A DNA stretch of 34,444 bases from a virus, in the IMG/VR virus record IMGVR_UViG_3300035181_002196, positions 1-34,444 of that record; one strand, written 5' to 3'. Shown in pieces: positions 5,692 through 13,271 of this stretch. The translations under genes and the position numbers were made by a program. Numbering within the stretch: position 1 is the first letter of the stretch; each line of letters opens with the position of its first letter. The notes beneath the pieces were generated by a model. It was not told the origin of the DNA. It ran no database searches and worked only from the letters and a program-made list of their open reading frames with translations.

Positions 5692-6075
5692 ATGAAAATC
5701 TATGAAATTATAAACCCTTCAATAATGATTGAAGGGATGGTTGAACCCAATGTGATGATGTCAGTACAGAATATCATCAAGAACGGTAAAGCTACCAATA
5801 CGTTTGAGTATATCGTAGTAGCTAGACTGCTTCAGCTCTTGAAAAATGGAGATTTTTACAAAGAATCTAATCCATTAGAAGTAAACATGTCGACCTCTAA
5901 AGACGTACTTGATACCCTCAGAGCTCTTGATCCGCTTGACATGGTGACGGTAGCCAAACAATTACTAGACTTACTAATCTCTAAGGATAAAGATGAGTTT
6001 TATTATCTAGTAAATCCGGCACAAGAGTTTGCTGAATGGTTGAAACTGGTACGTTCACGTGAAGCAAATGATTAA
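5692..6075 (+). CDS. Late protein of unknown function, 127 aa
   Basis: ATG preceded by AAGGAAC. The protein is almost wholly helical and soluble: M-K-I-Y-E-I-I-N-P-S-I-M-I-E-G-M at the start, leucine-rich helices in the middle (V-V-A-R-L-L-Q-L-L-K) and E-F-A-E-W-L-K-L-V-R near the end. The M-I-E-G at residues 12-15 is a near match to a prohead-protease site. No family is recognised. The late-type box just upstream and the terminator after it mark it as the last gene of this late group. Confidence 0.6.
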   Translation: MKIYEIINPSIMIEGMVEPNVMMSVQNIIKNGKATNTFEYIVVARLLQLLKNGDFYKESNPLEVNMSTSKDVLDTLRALDPLDMVTVAKQLLDLLISKDKDEFYYLVNPAQEFAEWLKLVRSREAND

Positions 6076-6190
6076 CGATGAAAGATGCTCAATTATCATC
6101 AATTCGATCATTTTTGTAAATGTACCAACTTAAGAGTTCACTGATTGTCACTAAAGTTCTATGAAATTTTTAATGATAAACCTTCTATGA

Positions 6191-6220
6191 ATAAAGCACC
6201 CAATTGGGTGCTTTATTGTT
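6191..6220. terminator. Bidirectional rho-independent terminator
   Basis: ATAAAGCACCC (6191-6201) and GGGTGCTTTAT (6206-6216) pair around ATTG-type loop bases, with A- and T-rich flanks that allow termination on either strand. The gene-free stretch 6076-6265 holds nothing else I can identify. Confidence 0.85.
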
Positions 6221-6265
6221 TCTATAACATATCATAAAACCAACAATTACTTCTGGAACTTTTAT

Positions 6266-6955
6266 ATGGCTAAAAAGCGTTATCAACCTCAAACGGTAGA
6301 TCCTAGTTTGTTTCTAAAACCCCTCACTTTAAAGAATGGAACCCAAGATTACTACATGTCAACGTTACGAGAGTCAGATATTACTTTTTGCGTAGGACCA
6401 GCAGGAACAGGTAAGACGTTTATCGCAACGTATGTAGCACTTGAAGCTCTCTTAAACGGTGAAATTGACAAGATCATCTTGACTCGTCCGATCGTAGCTA
6501 CTGAAGATATCGGTTACCTTCCCGGAAATATGGATGAAAAAATCCATCCATATATCTTGCCGCTTTTTGATGCACTTGAGATTCATTTAGGTCCGACCAA
6601 GACAAAGGTTCTGTTAGCTGACGGTAGGATTGAGGTTCTTCCACTAGCATACATGAGAGGGCGTTCTCTAAACAGATCATTTTTAATTCTTGATGAAGCT
6701 CAAAATACTACTCGAGAACAGATGAAAATGTTTCTCACTAGGATGGGGTATGATTCAAAGATCGCCGTGACAGGTGACGCTTCTCAATCAGATCTTCCGC
6801 ACCCTCATGATAATGGATTGATCTGGGCTCACGGTAAGCTAAAGGGAGCTGACTCTAATATCAGTACTGTTGAATTTACACACCGTAACATCGTGAGAAA
6901 TCCTCTCATTGAAACTATGTTAAGATATCTTGAAGGTTCACCTATGATCGCTTAA
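6266..6955 (+). CDS. phoH: PhoH-family ATPase
   Basis: 229 aa. Walker A is G-P-A-G-T-G-K-T at residues 44-51. Typical PhoH signatures follow: I-I-L-T-R-P-I-V at 70-77 and D-I-G-Y-L-P-G at 81-87. Walker B with the adjoining DEAQN is F-L-I-L-D-E-A-Q-N at 139-147, and the conserved T-G-D-A-S-Q-S-D-L-P is near 169-178. Length and order match the short PhoH proteins common in aquatic phages. They hydrolyse nucleotides and have been linked to RNA metabolism and phosphate stress, but the phage role is not settled. It lies between two terminators or promoters and so is probably transcribed on its own. Confidence 0.95.
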   Translation: MAKKRYQPQTVDPSLFLKPLTLKNGTQDYYMSTLRESDITFCVGPAGTGKTFIATYVALEALLNGEIDKIILTRPIVATEDIGYLPGNMDEKIHPYILPLFDALEIHLGPTKTKVLLADGRIEVLPLAYMRGRSLNRSFLILDEAQNTTREQMKMFLTRMGYDSKIAVTGDASQSDLPHPHDNGLIWAHGKLKGADSNISTVEFTHRNIVRNPLIETMLRYLEGSPMIA

Positions 6956-6976
6956 ATATACTTTTTGCAATGTGTT

Positions 6977-6985
6977 TGATATAAT
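6977..6985 (+). promoter_or_regulatory. Extended -10 promoter
   Basis: TGATATAAT fits the extended -10 form TGnTATAAT. No good -35 box is present. The downstream GATCTTGTA resembles the bases after the promoter at 18642-18670. Confidence 0.65.
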
Positions 6986-7047
6986 GATCTTGTATTAAAC
7001 ACACTGCTTAATATAAATTCTTGATAAACTTTAGCATGGAAACCATA

Positions 7048-7353
7048 ATGAATACAAATACTAAACGTACCTTCAATCAAGCACCGGTCTTCAACGTTGA
7101 GTCTCATCTCAAAGAGATCAATGAGCGTTTTGCCAGGTTGATCAAGAACTTGGGTGCGAACAATAAGAAGGGATCAACTCGTTATCAATTTGAAGTTGAT
7201 TTTTCTTATGCTATAAACGAAGTTTCAAAGAGCCCTTCTTACATGCAAGGAAAGATGTTTGATAAAGCATCTCTCGTCGTAAACAATCTCATCAATCAAT
7301 TAAAAGTTCAACGTGAAGCTGACGTTGTAGCTGACGTTGTAGCTGAAGTTTAA
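7048..7353 (+). CDS. Small basic protein of unknown function, about 101 aa
   Basis: In-frame starts lie at 7021, 7036 and 7048. I choose ATG 7048 because GGA sits seven bases upstream and the earlier starts lack a site. The product is lysine- and arginine-containing and helical (S-H-L-K-E-I-N-E-R-F-A-R-L-I-K-N-L-G), with Y-M-Q-G-K-M-F-D-K-A in the second half. It ends in A-D-V-V-A-D-V-V-A-E-V, produced by a 12-base tandem repeat. I recognise no family. A nucleic-acid-binding role is possible. A strong terminator follows, so it is a single-gene unit. Confidence 0.6.
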   Translation: MNTNTKRTFNQAPVFNVESHLKEINERFARLIKNLGANNKKGSTRYQFEVDFSYAINEVSKSPSYMQGKMFDKASLVVNNLINQLKVQREADVVADVVAEV

Positions 7354-7357
7354 ACTT

Positions 7358-7387
7358 AAACCTCTAGAGATGAAAATCTAGAGGTTT
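7358..7387. terminator. Strong palindromic terminator
   Basis: AAACCTCTAGA (7358-7368) pairs perfectly with TCTAGAGGTTT (7377-7387). A third partial copy, AAACCTCTA, follows at about 7398-7406. Confidence 0.8.
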
Positions 7388-7423
7388 AAAAATTTCTAAA
7401 CCTCTAAATATAGGTAATTAAAC

Positions 7424-7639
7424 GTGAAATTTGACTTTGAAGAAGCAAAATCTTTATTTATCGGTGGTTTGTTCTTCGGAATATTTACATTTATTGTATT
7501 ATTACATTTTTTTGGTGAAAAAACAACATTATACCATGATGGTTATAAAGCTGGGTATAAACAATGTCAAATTGATAACAATATTAAGAATAAGCTTGCA
7601 ACTAAGAAAGATGGATCACAAAAAGAAAGTTTGGAATAA
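7424..7639 (+). CDS. Small single-span membrane protein, 71 aa
   Basis: The start is a GTG at 7424 with AGG about ten bases upstream. Residues 11-29 (L-F-I-G-G-L-F-F-G-I-F-T-F-I-V-L-L) form one membrane segment. The acidic residues before it and the Lys-rich tail after it leave the orientation unclear. The tail includes Y-K-A-G-Y-K-Q-C-Q. No family is recognised. The overlapping frame starting at 7431 lacks support. Confidence 0.5.
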   Translation: MKFDFEEAKSLFIGGLFFGIFTFIVLLHFFGEKTTLYHDGYKAGYKQCQIDNNIKNKLATKKDGSQKESLE

Positions 7640-7674
7640 ATTCGTGTTTAATTTCCTATTATTTAGAGGTAGTT

Positions 7675-8259
7675 ATGTCATCTAGTAAAATTCCTCAATT
7701 TGCATTAGCAATCGACTGGGAAACATCAGGATATTCACTCCCTAATTATGCTGAATCACACCAAGGTATCTCTTTTGGTGCAATCATTTTTGATTTGAAA
7801 ACATTAACACCTGTAGAACAGATCTATCGTGAAATTAAATTCAATGACAAATATCAATGGTCATCAGGTGCTGAAAAAGTACACGGGATCACTAGAGAAC
7901 GCTTAAAGAACGGAGTTACACAAGAAGAAGCTGCAACTGATCTAGGTAATTTAGTTGTAAAGTACATTGGTACAGAAGCTGTCATATTGTTAGGACACCG
8001 TGTTTACTTTGACAAAGCTTTTACCACTCAGTTAATGAAAACGATTGGGTTTGACTTTAATTACCATCCAACTATGCTGGATAGTAGCTCGATGGCTACA
8101 GTTCTCTTAGAAATGACAAATTCAGATGATGTGTTTCAAATTTTAGGGCTCCCACCTCGAGGTAAGCACAACGCTCTTGAAGACATTCAGTATACTCTTG
8201 AGTCAATTAAAAGAATGAAAGAATTCTTTATCACAGGTGTTGCTATGTCACTATCTTAG
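7675..8259 (+). CDS. DEDDh 3'-5' exonuclease (DnaQ/RNase T-like)
   Basis: 194 aa, with AGAGGT upstream. The full catalytic set of the DEDDh superfamily is visible: D14 and E16 in A-I-D-W-E-T-S-G, D113 in G-H-R-V-Y-F-D-K-A-F, and H165 and D170 in K-H-N-A-L-E-D. K-V-H-G-I-T at 68-73 is a further common feature of this group. Such enzymes remove nucleotides one by one from the 3' end of DNA or RNA. T4 DexA is a phage member of the superfamily. Likely roles are breakdown of host DNA or processing of small RNA. The substrate cannot be read from sequence. Confidence 0.9.
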   Translation: MSSSKIPQFALAIDWETSGYSLPNYAESHQGISFGAIIFDLKTLTPVEQIYREIKFNDKYQWSSGAEKVHGITRERLKNGVTQEEAATDLGNLVVKYIGTEAVILLGHRVYFDKAFTTQLMKTIGFDFNYHPTMLDSSSMATVLLEMTNSDDVFQILGLPPRGKHNALEDIQYTLESIKRMKEFFITGVAMSLS

Positions 8260-8262
8260 TGA

Positions 8263-8291
8263 TATACAATATCATAACAATTTGTTATAAT
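8263..8291 (+). promoter_or_regulatory. Probable sigma70-type promoter
   Basis: TATACA (8263-8268), a 17-base spacer and TATAAT (8286-8291), with TG just upstream of the -10 box. It serves the small membrane protein at 8320. Confidence 0.6.
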
Positions 8292-8319
8292 TACATTTTG
8301 AATGACATAGGAGAAGAAA

Positions 8320-8559
8320 ATGGCTCATTATGTAATTTCTGGTAGTAAATTGTCAATTGGGATTCTAGTAGTTTCAATCTTCGTTTCAGTTTGTGTTTGG
8401 TTTATGAACGCTTTCATTATGCACCTTGATCTGCCTGAAGTTCACCTAAACACTGAAAACAAGTGCGTAAAGGTTGTAAATTTCAAAAATGGGGACGGTT
8501 ATATGTGTCAAGACGTTGATGTCATTCTGCGAAAATACAAGATCGTCCACGTACAATGA
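8320..8559 (+). CDS. Small membrane protein of unknown function, 79 aa
   Basis: ATG after AGGAGAAGAA. Residues 11-34 form one hydrophobic span (S-I-G-I-L-V-V-S-I-F-V-S-V-C-V-W-F). The rest contains C-V-K-V-V-N and Y-M-C-Q-D-V-D, two cysteines that could be oxidised if this part is periplasmic, and ends in the charged stretch L-R-K-Y-K-I-V-H-V-Q. Small inner-membrane proteins of phages often block superinfection (T4 Imm is one example), but no sequence resemblance to Imm is claimed. Confidence 0.6.
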   Translation: MAHYVISGSKLSIGILVVSIFVSVCVWFMNAFIMHLDLPEVHLNTENKCVKVVNFKNGDGYMCQDVDVILRKYKIVHVQ

Positions 8560-8666
8560 TGTGATTATTGGTAGATTACTTAGAATTGTTAAGCGTGTTA
8601 GCTGAACAAGGATGATTCGTTCACTTACAATACAGGACTAAAGATCCCGTAGTTTTACGCTCAACG

Positions 8667-8674
8667 AATAAATA
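8667..8674 (+). promoter_or_regulatory. Late-promoter-like box
   Basis: AATAAATA preceded by CG and followed by ATAAG differs from the T4 late box by one base. It lies 26 bases before ATG 8693, with TTAGGAG between. The stretch 8560-8666 holds no gene. Confidence 0.5.
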
Positions 8675-8692
8675 ATAAGTTAGGAGATACCA

Positions 8693-9910
8693 ATGAGCGC
8701 GTTAAATAAGTTCATCATTTACCAGTGTGACACTTGTAATCGCAAGACAGAGATTCAATTAGACGGGAAGCGTCCAGACCCGGTGAACTGTAATATCACG
8801 TTAAAGTGTAGAGGTAAGTTAAAACGAGTAGGTGAAAGCTCATCAAAGCATTTTTTATTCACTCCGATAGTCAGCAATCTTCAAGATTATGTACCTAGGG
8901 GGACAAAGATAATACCAAGCTCTGTAACACCTAATGTACCAGAAATCTCAATTTTTACGGGTAGCAATCCGGGAATTTTAACGATAACAGGTTTAAGAAG
9001 ATCTCAAAGCTCAGTTAATTCATTCGTGATCAATGAACTTAATAAAGGTGAGATGGTTGCTGAAACTCAACCATTAGAGATCTTAGCTCCTCTTTCATCT
9101 AAGATCTCATTGATCATGTATGAAATATCCTCTGATATCTTACAGTTCAAAAAATACACGTTTCTTCGTCAAGGAAACGTTCAATTGATCCATGGTAGTG
9201 ATGACTCTCCTGAAGGGAATAGTTTAAGGTTTACTCAATCTAATCGGCTTCAGGTTAACGTTAACGGGGTTGAACTTGATCCTTCATTCTTTGACTCAAG
9301 CATAAATGATCAAATTACGTTAACTCCTGCGATCTTTAATTCATACAGTTTGATTGAGATCCTCGTGTTCAATGATCTATCTAAAGAGATCAATCAAACA
9401 AAGATGATTCGTCTTGAATTTTTTCCGCTTAATAAAAATGTAGCAAACAATCTCAATTACCTTGAAAGGTGTGCTTGGGGAGACAATCAAAGCGTCAAGA
9501 TTGATGACATTGAAACGTTTAATTTGTATTGTACTGACACTTCAAAGTTAGTACAAAACGCGAGTTATGGCATAGACAGCATAGAATTAACTGACAATCT
9601 TAATAGTATTAGAACAATTGAACCTTCTCAAGTTAAGCTACTATTAGGTTCCCGCCCTTATTCATTTGAAGATAAAGAGCTGTTTGGATTTGTTAGCGGA
9701 TCAACGTTAACAGACAAGACTGTAGCTCTTTCTTATAAACAAAATAAAGAATCTGGAGAGTTTGAACTATTGATCAGTTCTGACCATATTACTCAAACAA
9801 TTCACCAGATAACTCCTACTAACAAGCTTGTGATCAATTCAGCAGTAGTAAACATTGAAATTACAACTTCTATGAACCTAGTTCATAGATACATTTTAGG
9901 GCCTGTATGA
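8693..9910 (+). CDS. Late structural protein candidate with N-terminal zinc ribbon, 405 aa
   Basis: ATG after TTAGGAGATACC. Residues 12-39 hold C-x2-C (C12, C15) and a second pair C33 and C39, a likely zinc ribbon. The remaining 360 residues are rich in Ser, Asn, Thr and Ile with many short beta strands, such as G-I-L-T-I-T-G-L and R-L-Q-V-N-V-N-G-V-E-L. This is the composition of phage baseplate or tail proteins. A late-type promoter and a coupled downstream gene support a virion role. I cannot place it in a named T4 gene family. Confidence 0.6.
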   Translation: MSALNKFIIYQCDTCNRKTEIQLDGKRPDPVNCNITLKCRGKLKRVGESSSKHFLFTPIVSNLQDYVPRGTKIIPSSVTPNVPEISIFTGSNPGILTITGLRRSQSSVNSFVINELNKGEMVAETQPLEILAPLSSKISLIMYEISSDILQFKKYTFLRQGNVQLIHGSDDSPEGNSLRFTQSNRLQVNVNGVELDPSFFDSSINDQITLTPAIFNSYSLIEILVFNDLSKEINQTKMIRLEFFPLNKNVANNLNYLERCAWGDNQSVKIDDIETFNLYCTDTSKLVQNASYGIDSIELTDNLNSIRTIEPSQVKLLLGSRPYSFEDKELFGFVSGSTLTDKTVALSYKQNKESGEFELLISSDHITQTIHQITPTNKLVINSAVVNIEITTSMNLVHRYILGPV

Positions 9911-10383
9911 AAAACTTTTATTATGTCTTAACGTTCAATTTGTCTAATAAACTAATCAAAAAATACCTTGAAGAATTTATTTCTATCAATGACAGCTTAG
10001 TAGACTTTAAAGTTCGCTCAAAGCTATTTTTGAACTTTGATGAAACAATTGAACATGTAAATTTAGACTTTGATAAAAAAGCTAACTTGATTTTAGGGTC
10101 AGATGAAGCACTGTTTAAGATTGCTTCAGTGATAAACCCAGCTTATGCTAGCCCAGAAGTCATGGAAGACATGATTGATGAATTTGGAGTTGAAGCTGCT
10201 GAAGCTTGGGACAAACACTGTTATGGGATTGAGTTCTTCCTAGAAGATGTGATCGTTGATCAAAATTCTTGGATGTGTAAGTATGAGATCTTTGGAACTA
10301 CTGATGGAATTGAGCTCAGCGGGAACGGAGACTTTGTAATTTCTGCAATGCAGGTACAGCCGTACACTTCAACATATCATTGA
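9907..10383 (+). CDS. Protein of unknown function, 158 aa, coupled to the preceding gene
   Basis: ATG overlaps the previous stop as ATGA, a translational coupling signal. The product is acidic, with M-E-D-M-I-D-E-F-G-V-E-A-A-E-A-W-D in the middle and a C-terminal beta-rich section (G-I-E-L-S-G-N-G-D-F-V-I). No motif is recognised. Being coupled to a late structural candidate, it may be a partner or chaperone of that protein. Confidence 0.6.
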   Translation: MKNFYYVLTFNLSNKLIKKYLEEFISINDSLVDFKVRSKLFLNFDETIEHVNLDFDKKANLILGSDEALFKIASVINPAYASPEVMEDMIDEFGVEAAEAWDKHCYGIEFFLEDVIVDQNSWMCKYEIFGTTDGIELSGNGDFVISAMQVQPYTSTYH

Positions 10384-10401
10384 TCGCAAAGATCGGTGAT
10401 A

Positions 10402-10440
10402 ATGAAAAAGTACTTGATTGTTGGTTACTCCATACTTTAG
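10402..10440 (+). pseudogene. 12-codon gene fragment cut off at repeat copy 2
   Basis: ATG 10402 opens a normal-looking N terminus (M-K-K-Y-L-I-V-G-Y-S-I-L), preceded by GGTGATA. It ends in TAG at 10438-10440, exactly at the border of the repeat starting at 10441. It looks like the head of a gene destroyed by the element, but it could be chance. Confidence 0.35.
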
Positions 10441-10533
10441 GTCAACTACCACACCCTAAAGGACGTAGCTTGCCCACTCCCATGACCAACCAGCATTGTA
10501 CTGGATCTCTCGATTTTACTAGTCATTTTCTGT
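10441..10533 (+). repeat. 93-bp repeat copy 2, IS200/IS605-end-like
   Basis: This matches 1142-1234 with four differences in 93 bases. It begins GTCAACTACC, then has an imperfect C/G-rich hairpin around TAAA and GCTTGCCCACTCCC. Unlike copy 1, further hairpins follow: GGGA/TCCC (10543-10546, 10554-10557), AGTCGC/GCGACT (10559-10564, 10574-10579) and the one at 10684-10703. The element here therefore seems longer. Confidence 0.7.
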
Positions 10534-10735
10534 AGGGCCACTGGGATCTCTAGTCCCAAGTCGCCTGTTGCTTGCGACTATATTTTTAGTTACTTTGACA
10601 AAATCATTTCACTAGGTAAATGTAACAACTTGGTTATCGTCATTACATGATTATTTATACAAGTTAAAAAGCACGCCTTATATCCCTGGCCTAAAGGCCA
10701 AGGTTTTACGGCGACATCCGATAAATGTTCTTATT
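10534..10735 (+). mobile_element. Non-coding relic of an IS200/IS605-like element downstream of the repeat
   Basis: No reading frame of note occupies this stretch. Two hairpins at 10543-10579 are followed by ATATTTTTAG. Near 10684-10703, CCCTGGCC TAAA GGCCAAGG forms a stem with one mismatch and is followed by GGTTTTACGGCG. A stem with a TAAA loop running into GGTTTTACGGC is, from memory, the layout of many IS605/tnpB right ends, the part that also gives the TnpB guide RNA. tnpA and tnpB are both absent, so this would be a non-autonomous or decayed copy. Confidence 0.5.
10652..10659 (-). promoter_or_regulatory. Late-promoter-like box on the minus strand
   Basis: TATTTATA on the plus strand is an exact TATAAATA on the minus strand. 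It points into the repeat and the 9907 gene, where no minus-strand gene exists, so it may be fortuitous or give antisense RNA. Confidence 0.3.
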
Positions 10736-10745
10736 TTCTCAACAA

Positions 10746-10754
10746 TGTTATAAT
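10746..10754 (+). promoter_or_regulatory. Extended -10 promoter before dsbA
   Basis: TGTTATAAT fits TGnTATAAT. No clear -35 box. It lies 53 bases before the ATG of dsbA. Confidence 0.65.
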
Positions 10755-10806
10755 GTTTATTCATAAACGTTTCAATCCTCAATCTTTGTAATAAAGGAAT
10801 TATAAC

Positions 10807-11094
10807 ATGGCTCGCAAAAATAAAGTTGAATTTTCTCTAGAAACACTTCTTGCAAACACTACTAGCAGTAAACAGCTAGAAGGTTTTATCGAAGAGCTCA
10901 TGCTCTGCAAGATGAAGATCAAGTCAGAGCGTGAAGCAATTAGTGACATCATCAAAGAGTGTAAGGATAGTCTGGGTGTACCTGGAAAGATCTTGAACGG
11001 TCTAGTAAATGAAAAGATGAATCCAGGTTCAATTGATCAACAAGTACATGAGATTGAAGAAGTACAACAGATCGCAGAAGGTCTAGGGATCTAA
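10807..11094 (+). CDS. dsbA: DsbA-like double-stranded DNA-binding protein
   Basis: 95 aa, with AAAGGAATTATAAC upstream. It follows the layout of T4 DsbA (89 aa): a basic M-A-R-K-N-K-V-E-F start, a helix with L-C-K-M-K-I-K-S-E-R, then I-K-E-C-K-D-S-L-G-V-P-G-K-I-L-N-G-L, closely matching the A-K-D-E-L-G-V-D-G-K-M-F-N-R-L core of T4. An acidic E-I-E-E-V-Q-Q tail ends the protein. T4 DsbA binds duplex DNA and influences late transcription. It begins the operon carrying the ACP fusion and polymerase genes. Do not confuse it with the bacterial disulphide oxidoreductase of the same name. Confidence 0.85.
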   Translation: MARKNKVEFSLETLLANTTSSKQLEGFIEELMLCKMKIKSEREAISDIIKECKDSLGVPGKILNGLVNEKMNPGSIDQQVHEIEEVQQIAEGLGI

Positions 11095-11095
11095 T

Positions 11096-11659
11096 ATGCA
11101 AGAGGATGAAATCAAAAATAAAGTCAAGAAAGAGATTGCGTTTCAATTAGGTATCAAAGAATCACAAGTCCATCTTGACTCAACTTTAAAATCACTTGGC
11201 GCAGATTCTCTTGACATAGTTGAGATCGTGATGCAAATTGAAATTCAATTTAACGTTAATTTTAATGAAAACATTGATTTCACTACGGTTCATGATATTG
11301 TTGAGGCAGTCAAGAGTGAAATTGGTTTCATTCCTCAAAAGCAATTTGAACAAGAAGATATTCCCTCACTGACTGAAATAGATGCACTACTTAAATCAGA
11401 TGATGTTGAAGGTGTTGACATCTGTGATCAAGAAAGCGAAGAGACTCTACCAATAAATCATAACAAGCGTTGGGAACAAGAAGATGATGATAAGGTGATC
11501 TTGATGTTTGCAGCCAGATCAAGTGTTGAAGTGATTGCACAAGAACTTGGTAGAAGTGTATCTTCAATCTTACATCGGCTTGCGATCAAGAAATTGCTTA
11601 AATATGATCACAAAGAAGCTGCGTACTACACAACTCCATCTCTTTTCTACAAAGTTTAA
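11096..11659 (+). CDS. Acyl carrier protein fused to a helix-turn-helix domain
   Basis: 187 aa, start two bases after the dsbA stop. Residues 1-78 are a complete acyl carrier protein: Q-L-G-I-K-E-S-Q-V, then L-G-A-D-S-L-D-I-V-E-I-V-M, where S38 in the D-S-L motif is the phosphopantetheine attachment site, and a final T-T-V-H-D-I-V helix. A Glu/Asp-rich linker (about 79-122) leads to residues 124-168: K-R-W-E-Q-E-D-D-D-K-V, then V-I-A-Q-E-L-G-R-S-V-S-S-I-L-H-R-L. This is a Myb/SANT-like or sigma-like helix-turn-helix of the kind that scans DNA. The two domains are in one uninterrupted frame. I know of no characterised protein with this pairing. An acylation-dependent DNA-binding protein, or a decoy for host phosphopantetheinyl transfer, are possibilities. 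Confidence 0.85.
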   Translation: MQEDEIKNKVKKEIAFQLGIKESQVHLDSTLKSLGADSLDIVEIVMQIEIQFNVNFNENIDFTTVHDIVEAVKSEIGFIPQKQFEQEDIPSLTEIDALLKSDDVEGVDICDQESEETLPINHNKRWEQEDDDKVILMFAARSSVEVIAQELGRSVSSILHRLAIKKLLKYDHKEAAYYTTPSLFYKV

Positions 11660-11662
11660 AAC

Positions 11663-13240
11663 ATGTTTATCTCTTCATTTTATGACCGTTACTCTGACAA
11701 GGTTATAGTTTGGGAAAAAACTAATTCTGGAAAGAGAATTAGAGTAGAGCATCTTAGTCCGTATTATTTCTACGTCCCATCTAAGACAGGTACATTCACT
11801 GCAATCACAGATGAAAAACTTGAAAAATTAGAGTTTAACTCAAAACGTGAATTTGATGATGCATGCTACAAATATGAAAAAAGGTTTGAGAGTGATCTAA
11901 CTACTCAAGAAAAAGTTATGATGACATACTTTGGAAAACCAATTCCGAAGTTAATCATCGGCTTTCTTGACATTGAAGTTGATTATGATCCTTCGATAGG
12001 ATTTTCTAGACCGTCAAATCCTTACGCTCCGATCAATGCAATCACACTTTACAGAACTGATCTAGAAGCATACTTTACGATCGCGATACCTCCCCCTGAG
12101 TGGGGGAACAAACCTCTTCCTGACGAGATGATAGCTGATAATTATTTTATCGTCAGGTCAGAAAGAGAGCTACTTGAGCAGTTCTTGATGTTGATTGAAG
12201 AAGTTGACGTCCTGACAGGTTGGAACTCAGAATTCTTTGATATACCCTACATCGCAAAGAGAATTGAGCTCTTGTTCGGTCAAGCAGCACTTAAAAAGCT
12301 AGGATTTGAAGGAGCTCCTGCTCCTCGGTGGGGTGAAAAAGATCGGTTCAAGGGATCTTCTGAGAAAGAACTGGTGATTGACCTTCAAAGCCGAGTTCAC
12401 CTTGACTATATGGCTCTCTTCAAGAAATTCAACCTCGGTGGACGTCAATCTTATGCGCTAAATTCAATCGGTGAAGAAGAAGTTGATGAAAAGAAGATTG
12501 AATATGACGGAAGCTTACATGAGCTCTATCATAATGACTTTGCTAAGTTCATTCTCTATAATAGACATGACGTTCGAATCATCATCAAGATTGACAAGAA
12601 ATTTAAGTACATTGAACTAGCAAATGAAATGGTGCATGAAGCTACAGTAAATTTTTCAGCAATCTTTGGTTCTGTGCAGTTAATTGACACCGCAATCATA
12701 AACTTCTGCCATTCTCATCTCAATCGAATTGTCTTTGACAAGGTACATAAACCAAAACAGAGCGTTGAAGGTGCGTTAGTGATGTCTCCTGTAGTAGGAC
12801 TTCACAGAATGATCGGTTCTTGTGACATTAACTCACTGTACCCTAGTACTTATCGTTCTCTGAATCTATCACCTGAAAAGATCGTAGGTCAGTTGGCAGA
12901 ATATGAAGAGGGATGGAGAGCCATTTATAATGGAATCAACAATCCTGACAATGATCTCAATATGCTGAAGACCGTAACGATCATTCCAGAAGATTCTCAG
13001 GAAGAGAGAGTCAGCTTATCAGTCAGAGAGATGATTGACTTATTGAAACAAAACAAGTATGCAGTATCAGGGTACGGTACGATCTTAGACCAGGGAAACG
13101 GAGAAGGGTTAATTCCAGCAGTATTAACTTACTGGTTTAACGGTCGTAAAGAAATGCAAGCTCTAAAAAAGAAATACGCTAAAGAAGCAGATTTAATTTT
13201 TGATAAAGGAATCAAACTTGATAGTCTTTTAGATAAATAA
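11663..13240 (+). CDS. 43A: DNA polymerase gp43, N-terminal half (43A: exonuclease and palm motif A)
   Basis: 525 aa. It holds the N-terminal and 3'-5' proofreading domains of a T4-type family-B polymerase: Exo I with D103 and E105 in F-L-D-I-E-V, Exo II in T-G-W-N-S-E-F-F-D-I-P-Y (about 185-196), Exo III Y-N-R-H-D (299-303). Polymerase motif A follows, D-I-N-S-L-Y-P-S at 388-395 with catalytic D388. The chain runs into the fingers (F-N-G-R-K-E-M-Q-A-L-K-K-K) and stops at TAA 13238-13240, before motifs B and C. Those are in the gene at 14023. Together the halves are about 948 residues, near the 898 of T4 gp43. The two products must assemble for activity, as is known for split gp43 in some Aeromonas phages. 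Confidence 0.95.
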   Translation: MFISSFYDRYSDKVIVWEKTNSGKRIRVEHLSPYYFYVPSKTGTFTAITDEKLEKLEFNSKREFDDACYKYEKRFESDLTTQEKVMMTYFGKPIPKLIIGFLDIEVDYDPSIGFSRPSNPYAPINAITLYRTDLEAYFTIAIPPPEWGNKPLPDEMIADNYFIVRSERELLEQFLMLIEEVDVLTGWNSEFFDIPYIAKRIELLFGQAALKKLGFEGAPAPRWGEKDRFKGSSEKELVIDLQSRVHLDYMALFKKFNLGGRQSYALNSIGEEEVDEKKIEYDGSLHELYHNDFAKFILYNRHDVRIIIKIDKKFKYIELANEMVHEATVNFSAIFGSVQLIDTAIINFCHSHLNRIVFDKVHKPKQSVEGALVMSPVVGLHRMIGSCDINSLYPSTYRSLNLSPEKIVGQLAEYEEGWRAIYNGINNPDNDLNMLKTVTIIPEDSQEERVSLSVREMIDLLKQNKYAVSGYGTILDQGNGEGLIPAVLTYWFNGRKEMQALKKKYAKEADLIFDKGIKLDSLLDK

Positions 13241-13271
13241 AATCATGGTATCTACAAAGAAGGATGTTATG

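Noticed and set aside
7310-7353. Tandem 12-base repeat as a mobile or regulatory repeat
   Set aside because: It is two copies inside a coding end and simply lengthens a hydrophobic-acidic tail; slippage explains it.
7431-7685. 84-aa frame overlapping the small membrane protein and the exonuclease start
   Set aside because: It competes with the frame at 7424 that has a clean membrane segment, and its own start has no suitable site.
8605-8672. Possible tRNA-like fold (TAAGCGT pairing with ACGCTCA)
   Set aside because: Six of seven acceptor-like pairs can be drawn, but there is no T-loop TTCRANNC motif, no D-loop GG and no proper anticodon arm. The 3' part overlaps the late-promoter region.
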